From Arabidopsis thaliana (lineage: Eukaryota; Streptophyta; Magnoliopsida; Brassicales; Brassicaceae), in NCBI RefSeq assembly GCF_000001735.4, contig NC_003076.8:25857835-25921834 (forward strand): a stretch of 64,000 bases of DNA. The letters run 5' to 3'. A model generated the notes under the pieces. It had not been told where the DNA came from, made no database searches, and worked only from the letters and a program-made list of their open reading frames with translations. This document shows, piece by piece, positions 23,646 through 36,192 of this stretch. The first letter of the stretch is position 1, and each line of letters begins with the position of its first letter. Made by a program: the position numbers and the translations under genes.

Positions 23646-23720
23646 TTACAACACATTCCTCTCTTTCTCAATCGATCTGTGAAATCCAAGATTGTTAGCT
23701 GTGTCTGTTTTCAGACAAAT

Positions 23721-26700
23721 ATGAACACCGGTGGTCGGTTAATCGCCGGTTCTCACAACAGGAATGAGTTTGTCCTCATTAATGCCGATGAGAATGCCCG
23801 AGTATGTTTCTCCTCTTCTTTTGTTTCCAATTCTCTGTCTTTTGATCTGTGTTTCTCTATCTCTGTTCAAAAGTCTCTGACTTTTTTTACTTTTCTTGTG
23901 GATCTGGCTCTTACCACTGCAAATCAATTAAGATTTAGGGTTTTTAGTACTAGTATTAAGATTACGTACCCTTGTAGCTAATTTTATCAAGAATTGATTG
24001 TGTCGGTGGGATGGATTTTTCCGGATTTGACTTGTCTTAATTCTCCAATTTAAGAGATTTCTTCAATTGCAATTATGAATCTATCAATGTGAAGAGTAAT
24101 AATTATGTTATTGGGTTACTTTGATCTGGTGTGAGATCCAGTCTGATAGTGTCACTACTATGATCTGATGTATTTAACTCTACTGTTTTGTGCAGATAAG
24201 ATCAGTCCAAGAGCTGAGTGGACAGACATGTCAAATCTGCAGAGATGAGATCGAATTGACTGTTGATGGAGAACCGTTTGTGGCATGTAACGAATGTGCA
24301 TTCCCTGTGTGTAGACCTTGCTATGAGTACGAAAGACGAGAAGGCAATCAAGCTTGTCCACAGTGCAAAACCCGTTTCAAACGTCTTAAAGGTTCGTTGT
24401 TTGTTAGACCAAATTTCTTTGGTTTTTTGTGAATGTAGAAGATTTTCTGATTTGTTCGGCCTATGTTGTTGTTTGTTAGGAAGTCCAAGAGTTGAAGGTG
24501 ATGAAGAGGAAGATGACATTGATGATTTAGACAATGAGTTTGAGTATGGAAATAATGGGATTGGATTTGATCAGGTTTCTGAAGGTATGTCAATCTCTCG
24601 TCGCAACTCCGGTTTCCCACAATCTGATTTGGATTCAGCTCCACCTGGCTCTCAGATTCCATTGCTGACTTACGGCGACGAGGTAAAAATCTCAGAATGT
24701 ATCCACATTGTATAACCCATCTTCAGTAATTGGCTCACTCAGATTTCTCTTTTGTTTTATTACAGGACGTTGAGATTTCTTCTGATAGACATGCTCTTAT
24801 TGTTCCTCCTTCACTTGGTGGTCATGGCAATAGAGTTCATCCTGTTTCTCTTTCTGACCCGACCGTGGCTGCACATCCAAGGCCTATGGTACCTCAGAAA
24901 GATCTTGCGGTTTATGGTTATGGAAGTGTCGCTTGGAAAGATCGGATGGAGGAATGGAAGAGAAAGCAGAATGAGAAACTTCAGGTTGTTAGGCATGAAG
25001 GAGATCCTGATTTTGAAGATGGTGATGATGCTGATTTTCCAATGTAAGGCAAAGAATATAATTTTTTTTGTTGATGTCTTGTTCCGTTGCAGTGATATTT
25101 ATCAAGCCTTTTTTTTCCATTTTAGGATGGATGAGGGAAGGCAGCCATTGTCTAGGAAGATACCAATCAAATCGAGCAAGATAAATCCTTACCGGATGTT
25201 AATTGTGCTACGTCTTGTGATTCTTGGTCTCTTCTTTCACTACCGTATTCTTCACCCCGTCAAAGATGCATATGCTTTGTGGCTTATTTCTGTTATATGT
25301 GAGATATGGTTTGCTGTTTCATGGGTTCTTGATCAGTTCCCTAAATGGTACCCTATCGAGCGAGAAACGTACTTGGACCGACTCTCATTAAGGTACTTAC
25401 ATCTTGTGGGTTATTACACTTGGAAATGTTAAAACTTTGTTTTGGGGATATAATCCTTATTTTTTTTGTTTGCAGATATGAGAAAGAAGGGAAACCGTCG
25501 GGACTATCCCCTGTGGATGTATTTGTTAGTACAGTGGATCCATTGAAAGAGCCTCCGCTTATTACTGCAAATACTGTCTTGTCTATTCTTGCTGTTGATT
25601 ATCCTGTCGATAAGGTTGCTTGTTACGTATCTGATGATGGTGCTGCTATGCTTACTTTCGAAGCTCTTTCTGAGACCGCTGAATTCGCAAGGAAATGGGT
25701 TCCTTTCTGCAAGAAATATTGTATTGAGCCTCGTGCTCCCGAATGGTATTTCTGCCATAAAATGGACTACTTGAAGAATAAAGTTCATCCCGCATTTGTT
25801 AGGGAGCGGCGAGCCATGAAGGTTACTAGTTCTTACTTTTTTATAAATTTGATTTGATGAGAAAAGTTTTGGTCTAATTGATTCTTGCTTTAGAAAAAAA
25901 AAATTCATGAGAAAAGTTATCAATCTTTTGTTATATGGGCTCTTATGAAAGAAGATGGTGGCTTTGAAAATTGATTTGAAAGATTGTGTGTTTTACTGGT
26001 TTTGACAGAGAGATTATGAAGAATTCAAAGTAAAGATCAATGCTTTAGTAGCAACAGCACAGAAAGTGCCTGAGGATGGTTGGACTATGCAAGACGGTAC
26101 ACCTTGGCCCGGTAATAGTGTGCGAGATCATCCTGGCATGATTCAGGTGAGTTTCAAATGCTTCTTATTTCTGAAAAGCCTTCTTATGTGTTGTCCTTCA
26201 AAATTTAATTATACTTTGTTTTCTTGTTAAAGGTCTTCCTTGGAAGTGACGGTGTTCGTGATGTCGAAAACAACGAGTTGCCTCGATTAGTTTACGTTTC
26301 TCGTGAGAAGAGACCCGGATTTGATCACCATAAGAAGGCTGGAGCTATGAATTCCCTGGTAAATGATATACTTTTTAAAGCTCTAAACCTTCTTCTTTGT
26401 AAATTACGTCTTGCCATTTATTGAAATGGTTCCTGACTCTTGATTTCATCTACAAAACTTTTGTTGAAGATACGAGTCTCTGGGGTTCTATCAAATGCTC
26501 CTTACCTTCTGAATGTCGATTGTGATCACTACATCAACAATAGCAAAGCTCTTAGAGAAGCAATGTGTTTCATGATGGATCCTCAGTCAGGAAAGAAAAT
26601 CTGTTATGTTCAGTTCCCTCAAAGGTTCGATGGGATTGATAGGCACGATCGATACTCAAATCGCAATGTTGTGTTCTTTGATGTAAGTACAGCCACCACT

Positions 26701-28499
26701 TTCCTATTGTATCCCTTTTTCTTGAGATTTCTGTAGAATACCAACTAATGAATCTTTATTTACAGATCAATATGAAAGGTTTGGATGGGCTACAAGGGCC
26801 TATATACGTCGGTACAGGTTGTGTTTTCAGGAGGCAAGCGCTTTACGGATTTGATGCACCGAAGAAGAAGAAGGGCCCACGTAAGACATGCAATTGCTGG
26901 CCAAAATGGTGTCTCCTATGTTTTGGTTCAAGAAAGAATCGTAAAGCAAAGACAGTGGCTGCGGATAAGAAGAAGAAGAATAGGGAAGCGTCAAAGCAGA
27001 TCCACGCATTAGAAAATATCGAAGAGGGCCGCGTCACTAAAGGTATCATACAAATCCTGTTTGTTGTTAAACTCTTTCGTTAGTCGGTGCATTTTACTAA
27101 AAAAATAAAATTTAAAAAACATTCTAGGTTCTAACGTAGAACAGTCAACCGAGGCAATGCAAATGAAGTTGGAGAAGAAATTTGGGCAGTCTCCTGTATT
27201 TGTTGCATCTGCGCGTATGGAGAATGGTGGGATGGCTAGAAACGCAAGCCCGGCTTGTCTGCTTAAAGAAGCCATCCAAGTCATTAGTTGCGGATATGAA
27301 GATAAAACTGAATGGGGAAAAGAGGTAAGCAGCCGGTTTTAAACCTTTGTTGTGTTTATTCAATCAATTCTTGATTTTGATGATGACCTTGTGAAAAAAA
27401 TCTCAGATTGGGTGGATCTATGGTTCTGTTACCGAAGATATTCTTACGGGTTTTAAGATGCATTCTCATGGTTGGAGATCTGTTTATTGTACACCAAAGT
27501 TAGCGGCTTTCAAAGGATCAGCTCCAATCAATCTTTCGGATCGTCTCCATCAAGTTCTTCGATGGGCGCTTGGGTCGGTTGAGATTTTCTTGAGTAGGCA
27601 TTGTCCTATTTGGTATGGTTATGGAGGTGGGTTGAAATGGCTTGAGCGGTTGTCCTACATTAACTCTGTGGTTTACCCGTGGACCTCTCTACCGCTCATC
27701 GTTTACTGTTCTCTCCCTGCCATCTGTCTTCTCACTGGAAAATTCATCGTTCCCGAGGTAAAACAATCATCTTGAGTTCTCAAAATATGAATCTTTATTT
27801 CACGTTTTGTGCTTATTCATTTTCCTTGCCACTGGGGGTTAAAAGTATCATATGAATCTTTATTCCAAGTTGTGTGTTTTAAGACCGGAAAACGATTCTT
27901 GTTCCTTCTTTTTCCAGATTAGCAACTATGCGAGTATCCTCTTCATGGCGCTCTTCTCGTCGATTGCAATAACGGGTATTCTCGAGATGCAATGGGGCAA
28001 AGTTGGGATCGATGATTGGTGGAGAAACGAACAGTTTTGGGTCATTGGAGGTGTTTCTGCGCATCTGTTTGCTCTCTTCCAAGGTCTCCTCAAGGTTCTT
28101 GCTGGTGTCGACACTAACTTCACAGTCACATCAAAAGCAGCTGATGATGGAGAGTTCTCTGACCTTTACCTCTTCAAATGGACTTCACTTCTCATCCCTC
28201 CAATGACTCTACTCATCATAAACGTCATTGGAGTCATAGTCGGAGTCTCTGATGCCATCAGCAATGGATACGACTCGTGGGGACCGCTTTTCGGAAGACT
28301 GTTCTTTGCACTTTGGGTCATCATTCATCTTTACCCGTTCCTTAAAGGTTTGCTTGGGAAACAAGATAGAATGCCAACCATTATTGTCGTCTGGTCCATC
28401 CTCCTGGCCTCGATTCTTACACTTCTTTGGGTCCGGGTTAATCCGTTTGTGGCGAAAGGCGGTCCTATTCTCGAGATCTGTGGTTTAGACTGCTTGTGA
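23721..28499 (+). CDS. CESA6: Cellulose synthase catalytic subunit 6 (primary wall)
   Basis: Thirteen coding exons: 23721-23801, 24196-24391, 24480-24682, 24766-25043, 25126-25392, 25476-25821, 26009-26146, 26233-26358, 26470-26682, 26766-27042, 27128-27324, 27407-27757 and 27918-28499. They total 3255 nt, 1084 residues. From the N-terminus: a zinc RING-like domain from Cys39 (CQICRDE..CPQC), an acidic variable region, two membrane helices ([32 protein letters not shown]), and a large cytosolic GT2 domain. The GT2 domain has CYVSDDG, DCDHY, TED and HQVLRW, which are the conserved D, DxD, TED and QxxRW motifs, plus the class-specific Lys/Cys-rich region ([13 protein letters not shown]). Six more helices and the GLDCL end follow. 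It makes beta-1,4-glucan from UDP-glucose in plasma-membrane rosettes with CESA1 and CESA3 in primary walls. It is known as PROCUSTE1/IXR2. The ATG giving MNTGGR is used; the frame upstream has no ATG. Confidence 0.97.
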
Positions 28500-31400
28500 T
28501 TCGATTGACCGGTGGATGGGTTGGTGAAAAAGGTTTAATTCCCACGGATCAAAGAGAGGTAAGAGAGATATTGTTTTACCTCTAAAAGACTCCTTCATTG
28601 TGTTCATTAGATGATGAAAAATGAAAAGAAAAAGAAGATTTAATTTTGTTACGAGAATTGTTATTTTTGCAAGAATGTGTTGTAGATATAGAGATGAAGA
28701 AGAAAGTTGTTGTCTATTTGTTTTGTTCTTTGGTGGTGAGAGAAAAAAGATTTGTCAAATTATTCTTTAATTGAATATTTCTGATCTCTTTTGAATATTA
28801 CAGAAGAGCATTTTCAATCTGTAATCTTTTATGATTAAAGAACTTTGATTTATTTTCACTAATTTCCCTATCTTATTTCTTGTTTGAAAAATTAATTTAC
28901 TCGAGGTTTGATTGGTTTTGATTTTCAATCCGCATGCTTGGAGACGTTTTAAAGCATCCATTAAAAATGTTACCAAACCTTAGAAAATTACGAACTTGAT
29001 CAGAGTGGCCCAAAACAAATTATACAGGCCCAATACAGGCCCGAATCTACACAGCCTTTTACACTTTTATTGGTTCTGTTTTGACAAGTGACATGGTGCT
29101 TTCATCATATCTGCAGAGGGCAGCACTCAGATTGGTTAGTCTTTTTGGTTAGAGAATTTTGAAAACTTTTTTGTTTCTCATTTGTAAGTGTCACTACGCA
29201 AAGTAATTTAATATTTTTGTATCGTTCTAGTTTTATTAAAATGTCTACACATAGATACCAGAAAGAGGACTTTAATTTCGAGTCATTTTTGAAATAAAAG
29301 TTTCTAATTTTGTCACATTTCAGCAAAAATACTCGTGTGTATATGTAATGTCTACTGTTCCTTTGGCGGCTGAAATAAAAATGTGGGTAGTACGTAAGTG
29401 ACACGGAAGCATAAGGATTTTATGGAATGTTACTAAGAATCTTAATACTAGTACTTATTATTAATTATGATGTGATATATTTTAGTTTGACTATTGACTA
29501 TTTTGGGATTTTGTTTGACCAAATAAAAATAGTGGTTGACTTGTCGGTGTTGAGAGTTGTCTATTTTTAGGCAAAGTCAGCCATATTGTGCCACGTCTTA
29601 GACACGATCTTAGTTTTCTGTCTTTTAAGTCGGATTGCGAAATACAAATTGGACAAGAAGATGATAATGTAACTAACTATTTCTGCCTATATATGAAACT
29701 ATAAACTACTTCTGTCCTTTCTATGTCTTTAATTTTCTAAAGCATTATTTGCCGACCAAAAGCAATTCATAGCATTTATATTCATACATTTTTTTTAAAT
29801 GAGTATTTTGTATGACACGTATATATATCTCTTTGGGTGGTTATTAAGAATTTATATGATCATAACGTAAACTTTGCATTTCAATGATAAAAATTTTGTT
29901 TAAACATTAAAAGTCATGATTTAAACATATACTATTATAACATGTAAATATAAGCAAACTGCAAATACTAATACATAAAAATATTTTTAGAAAAAAATAA
30001 TATATTTAAGATGTGGATCACAACGTTTAAGAAGCAATACATTACTGTGTTATTATTTATTTTTATTTTGATACTGATACTATTTTATTTTTCATTCGTA
30101 ACAATTTCTTTAATTGAAGATTTAGTCAAGTAATATAGTGGAAGATTAAGTTTTCCTTCCTGTAAAGACTTGGTCTATAAAAGACCACTAGACGAGAAGA
30201 TCTAGAAAATGATAACTTTCAAAAACCTTGGGTTTTCTTTTAGATATGCATGCGGTCTTCTAAATTGAAAATATATCTGGCTTAATACTACAGTACTACA
30301 CGTTGTTTGAATATCCTAGTTTTACGTTAAAAAATACAAGTTCATAATGCCGTATATATATGGTTAGAACTTAGAATGTCAACATAATTCATTGATTTAA
30401 AAGAGCATAATTATATGTCGTATATATACCACGAGTTATAGAACTACATAGTAGACTTTGATTTTTCGGTGCTTCTGTGAAGGCTTAATAAGACTGAGCC
30501 TTTGCATGTATATACAAGTGGTTTCTTACCATCAATGATCAGGTTTTAATTTGTTAAATATAACATTTAAAATGTTGTCTAATAATAAGTATTAAAGTTT
30601 ATTGGTTTCCCACTCAAAACCAATCGATAATGAATGGTTTGCTTCACTTTTTTGAGATGATGGTTCTTCTCAGTCTATCTCAAATCGAATTCCACATTAA
30701 AACCGATAATAAAGCTTTTTTAGACCATTCTATTCCGGTTAACAAACGAAGCTCTGATTTTCAACTAAAATTAATTGATAATAAATTATGACCCATACTA
30801 TAATATATTTTAGTGTTGGTCTCTCTATACAACTAATGTGAGATCCTAACAATAAGAATCCAAATCGGTGTTCTTTTTCGGTCATATATCAAAAATATAA
30901 AACACCGTGGTAGATACAATGAATCGAGTAATCAACATAAAGTTTATAATATAGATAGAATAATCAAAGATGCAACGCTTATGTCGTTTCTCTTTACACC
31001 GTAGGTAGATACATAATGTTTTATATTAGTACTGTATTCGTTTCGGCTTAGTTCATATATAGTAGCTAGCACTAAAAAGAAGAAAAGAACATAGTAGAAT
31101 CCGATTTCATGTCGACACCACCTTTTCAACGGAAGTAACCATTTCTTAAATGTGTTTGCGTCATCACGTGTTATTTGCGACTAAGCGGGTGATTAAAGCT
31201 GTGTTAATTATATCATTTACTTATCCGTACAGATAAGCTCTGATAATTAACGAGATATTAATTAATAAGTAACGCATTACTAATTTTATTTATATCAATA
31301 TTTCTAATTGTTTTGTCGTACATCATTTCGATAGACAACTATCAAGTGGCGATACGAAATTGTCAATCGTTGAGATATTTATATATACAAGTGGCCACAG

Positions 31401-32724
31401 TTTCCAGAATTTATTCCATTAACTCATAATCTCATATAAAACATAAGTACATGATTAAAAACACAACTACTCTAAATCATTAAAATACTTTAAAAGTCAC
31501 AATTTATGTGAATTTACTTCTTTTTTTCATTTTAAATGGATACGATTTTTGGTACCTTTTGTACATAGATTCTTCATTATTACACATCGCACTTGTGATA
31601 TCAGTTTTGGGTACCTAGTTTGATAAGAAATTCTTCTTATTTCTTTTCTTGAAAAAGGACAAGTTGATGAAAAAGACATTATCGTACGCCTTAACTTAAA
31701 TTAAACTGATCACGCCTCGTTCTCCGGTTTTGCCATGTTAAACAAGTTTAATATTTACAAGTTGGATGCATATTCGTATAATAATACGTAACTAATCCGA
31801 ATTGAATGCTTAATTGACGCGTTGATGCGAACTTAAATAGGGATTAGGTTAGGCGATAGGCACACACAAGCATGGTGAAAACATAAATTTATTTAATAAT
31901 CACTATGTTTCCGTATTTGGATTGATCTTTGAAGACTCGATCTCTAAATTTGTTTTATTTTACTACTAATTTTTATTTGATAGACATATTTAGGTATTTT
32001 TATCGCCTAAGTGATTAAAAGCTACTGTATGTTTTAGTGGAATATAATTAAACTGGATTAGTATAAAACAGGGCATCTTAGTTTCTAAAAAGGGAAATGA
32101 CCGGTGAAAAGGTTTATCCAGTTTTTTTTTTTTTTTTGTCGTGGTTTATCCAGATTAATTATACTGTCGTACAATATTTTTGTTCAGCTTCTTTAAGAAA
32201 ATAAACTGTCGCACTGACTAATTAATTAGTTAATAGAGACTTGAGCATCAGCCTAAGAAAAATGTCACATCAATAACAATCGTTTTTTTTTCTCCCATCT
32301 TTGCAAATTATGTATTATTAGCTTCGTTAAATCTGCGACTTTTTAACAATACGAAAATGTCTCGTGTATAACAGGTAAAAATAACAACTACGTCAACTTG
32401 TGAGCACAATTGCTTAGATTGGTTAAAAACAAAAGTCCAACGATGCGTTTCGAGATTATCCTCAAGTTAACTCTCAACCAAAAAATAATAGAAAATCCAA
32501 AAGATATCAATATAATAATTATTCTGCGTTCAGACTAGAATCTACGAGTACATATCTGCAAGTTCTGAAATCTGAACCATCCTGAGCTTAATTGCAAATA
32601 TGGACAACAATATGTTTTTCTTAACCAAAAAGTTTTTGTGCAGCCTCTATTAGACTCGATTCGGGCGAATAAGAAAACAACTCTTATAGTTAAAAGAAAA
32701 ACACATCACAAATCCTAAAATCAT

Positions 32725-32802
32725 ATTTTCTTCTGAACAATGCGTTTCTATTTTTTTTCTATTTTCTTCTGAACAATGCGTTTCTATTATTTTCTTCTGA
32801 AA
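32725..32802. repeat. 27-bp direct repeats, two full copies and one partial
   Basis: A unit of TTTTCTTCTGAACAATGCG followed by TTTCTATT appears at about 32726 and 32762. A truncated third copy (TTTTCTTCTGAAAAAT) follows at about 32789. Confidence 0.8.
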
Positions 32803-33472
32803 AATCGAAAACGAAGAAAATAATACAAGGTGTGGGTCAAACGGTCAAAGATAAGAGACGAAGGTTGAAACAAGTGGGCCGTAGGGTGAGGCCCAAACGG
32901 TCACGAGCATTAGCCTTACCATCACCGACACCGTCCACAAACGGAGCATCTGACGTCGACCAGAACCGACACGTGCAACACACGCGCATTCGTACGGAAC
33001 GGCTCGTCTCTCAACTTGACCTTCAAGCTCACCGTTTAGACAAAATGCAAAAATAATCTTATTTTATAAATATTCCATTTAATGGTTTTACCTCTTTTTC
33101 AGCACCGAACCGTAAATATAGTAATTAATAATCGTTTCTGAATGCCTCCATATTTTAACAGTGTTTATAACTTCTTAAAGTTTTTACTATGCAAGTTGTC
33201 TTATGACACAGAGCTAATATACATAATTAATTCATTACCTTATTTATTTAATTTACTAGACTTGTTAAAGTATTCTTCAGAACTGTTCATAGAGTATAGG
33301 TCGCATATAGTATATTTACAAAAATATATAATTACTCACAAGTTGCGAAAAGATTCAGATACGTTTCATATAATAGGACCCAATTTTTTACAAAATTTGT
33401 TCAAATTGAGTTAAATCATCAAAACCAAATTTTCTTCTGTTATAGATCAAATTTATAAAAATAGCTATTTGC

Positions 33473-33501
33473 TATATTATATATATATATATATATATAT
33501 A
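33473..33501. repeat. (TA)n microsatellite
   Basis: An uninterrupted AT dinucleotide run, about 350 bases upstream of the ABR1 start codon. Confidence 0.85.
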
Positions 33502-33844
33502 AACATTAGTTATTAAAAAAAAAACTGCGTGTTTCCAGTTCACACGGGTACAGAGAGAAGCCGACTCATTTTCATTTGGCGGCGCTGAAACCATACAAAG
33601 TAATTAACACAAGAAAATTAAATTTGTATATCTATCAGCTAAACCTCGTCCTTTGTCTTAAAAAACACATCTTCTAAAATCTCTGTCTTTCTTTCTTCCT
33701 CTTTGTCTCTGTTTCTTGTTTCTCTCTCTCTCTCTCTACAGAGTTTTCTTTCCCTCGAAGAAAAAGAATATTTTTAAATTTAATTTTCTCTGCGTTTATA
33801 AGCTTTAAGTTTCAGAGGAGGAGGATTTAGAAGGAGGGTTTTGT

Positions 33845-35822
33845 ATGTGTGTCTTAAAAGTGGCAAATCAGGAAGATAACGTTGGCAAAAAAGCCGAGTC
33901 TATTAGAGACGATGATCATCGGACGTTATCTGAAATCGATCAATGGCTTTACTTATTCGCAGCCGAAGACGACCACCACCGTCATAGCTTCCCTACGCAG
34001 CAGCCGCCTCCATCGTCGTCGTCCTCATCTCTTATCTCAGGTTTCAGTAGAGAGATGGAGATGTCTGCTATTGTCTCTGCTTTGACTCACGTTGTTGCTG
34101 GAAATGTTCCTCAGCATCAACAAGGAGGCGGTGAAGGTAGCGGAGAAGGGACTTCGAATTCGTCTTCTTCCTCGGGGCAGAAAAGGAGGAGAGAGGTGGA
34201 GGAAGGTGGCGCCAAAGCGGTTAAGGCAGCTAATACTTTGACGGTTGATCAATATTTCTCCGGTGGTAGCTCTACTTCTAAAGGTTAGTTTTGTTGGGTT
34301 TTTATTTTGTCCTCTATAAACACACGTACCCTGTTTCGGATTTAAACCACATTAGTACACACCATTTTGATAAAATTTTACATATTTCGGTTGTGTATCC
34401 ACAAAACATAAAACATTTAAATTATAAGATCATTCTATTTGATAAATGTTTTCAATAATTTTATGATGTAGTATATACATCAAGGTATGAGTCACATCAA
34501 ATGTTTGTAACACAAAATCTAAATACAGTTGCACTTTTGTTGTCCTCACGCAATCTACAAAGCAACATGTCTTATATTTAGTTTTTTTATTCTTTTCTTT
34601 TATCGTTTTCTAAAATATGGCGAAGTTAGATATACTTTATAATAATTTAAATATAAAGAAAAATGAGGAATAAAAAATAGTAATTAGCGTAAAGATGTAA
34701 ATAAATATTTCGAAGTGTTGACAAAAATAAATATAATAACGAAACTGTACTTGATTATCTTAAGACATATACTTTAGAATTGTTGTAAAAAGGTTGGATA
34801 TTTAATTAAGAAAATGATGATGATGATGATGATATGCCAAAAGAATTTATCTCCCTCCAATTGCATCAAGAGTCGTTTTCCACTTCCTTTTTTTTTCTAC
34901 TTGTTCATTCCTTTTGTCACCCATTTGCCTCATCACTTTCTCATACTCGCTCTTAAAAAAAAAACTTTATAATATCTTTATTGGAGACATTAATATTATC
35001 GATTCTTTTTCTTATGTAAGAAAGTGTTAATTCACGAGTGACAACAAAAGTGTGAAATTTTACATGTTTGTTTGTTTATTTGCAGTGAGAGAAGCTTCGA
35101 GTAACATGTCAGGTCCGGGCCCAACATACGAGTATACAACTACGGCAACTGCTAGTAGCGAAACGTCGTCGTTTAGTGGGGACCAACCTCGGCGAAGATA
35201 CAGAGGAGTTAGACAAAGACCATGGGGAAAGTGGGCGGCTGAGATTCGAGATCCATTTAAAGCAGCTAGAGTTTGGCTCGGTACGTTCGACAATGCTGAA
35301 TCAGCAGCAAGAGCTTACGACGAAGCTGCACTTCGGTTTAGAGGCAACAAAGCCAAACTCAACTTCCCTGAAAACGTCAAACTCGTTAGACCTGCTTCAA
35401 CCGAAGCACAACCTGTGCACCAAACCGCTGCTCAAAGACCGACCCAGTCAAGGAACTCGGGTTCAACGACTACCCTTTTGCCCATAAGACCTGCTTCGAA
35501 TCAAAGCGTTCATTCGCAGCCGTTGATGCAATCATACAACTTGAGTTACTCTGAAATGGCTCGTCAACAACAACAGTTTCAGCAACATCATCAACAATCT
35601 TTGGATTTATACGATCAAATGTCGTTTCCGTTGCGTTTCGGTCACACTGGAGGTTCAATGATGCAATCTACGTCGTCATCATCATCTCATTCTCGTCCTC
35701 TGTTTTCCCCGGCTGCTGTTCAGCCGCCACCAGAATCAGCTAGCGAAACCGGTTATCTCCAGGATATACAATGGCCATCAGACAAGACTAGTAATAACTA
35801 CAATAATAGTCCATCCTCCTGA
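33845..35822 (+). CDS. ABR1: AP2/ERF transcription factor ABR1
   Basis: Two exons, 33845-34283 and 35086-35822, separated by an 802-nt intron, give 391 residues. The single AP2/ERF domain runs from about residue 185 to 244 ([31 protein letters not shown]). It has Ala and Asp at the WAAEIRD positions that mark the ERF (GCC-box) subfamily. A basic cluster QKRRRE near residue 118 could act in nuclear import. Ser-, Gly- and Gln-rich stretches flank the domain ([17 protein letters not shown]), typical of regulatory regions. ABR1 is described as a repressor of abscisic-acid responses and also as stress- and wound-inducible (ERF111). The leader contains a CT run at 33719-33738. Symbol from recognition of At5g64750. 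Confidence 0.94.
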
Positions 35823-36192
35823 TGACTTGCTTCATTTTATTTGTTTCACTATAGAGTAATAGAAAACAGGAAAATGATTATATGTTATAGAGTTATTTTT
35901 CCAAATATTATAGGGTTTAGGTTGTTTGTATTGTTCTGCTTTCATCCTCTCATGCTTTTTTTCTTAATTTATTATATTTTTGCATTATAATTTCGTTTCA
36001 TTGTAACAAACATTAAAAAGACCACATGGAGAAAGGAAAAAAAAGAGAGTTTTGTATATAATCTTGCAAGGTCTCCTAAAGAACACAAAAAAAATGTGTT
36101 CGAACCAAGCAGAGAAAGAAAACTCAAATGATTATGTTAGAACGAGAGCCTGAAAGATTCTTTCCACCGATGTGTGTGGCTAGACCGGGTTC
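35823..36192. other. Convergent spacer between ABR1 and RPN5B
   Basis: The 3' UTRs of ABR1 (+) and RPN5B (-) meet here. No other feature seen. Confidence 0.5.

Larger units (their letters stand above)
28500..33600. other. 5.1-kb spacer between CESA6 and ABR1
   Basis: The first 300 bases are the CESA6 3' UTR. The rest is AT-rich with no supported gene. It contains a duplicated 27-bp segment at 32725-32802, two GGTTTATCCAG copies flanking a T15 tract at about 32110-32152, and a (TA)n tract at about 33473-33501. Short open frames at 30944-31129 and 32832-33056 are not supported. Confidence 0.5.

Noticed and set aside
30944-31129. 61-aa minus ORF with a hydrophobic stretch
   Set aside because: It could pass for a small secreted protein, but there is no conserved motif or promoter signal and hydrophobic frames are common in AT-rich spacer.
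32832-33056. 74-codon Arg-rich plus ORF
   Set aside because: No ATG at the start (GTG) and no domain; it lies in a spacer and its composition follows a local GC-richer patch.
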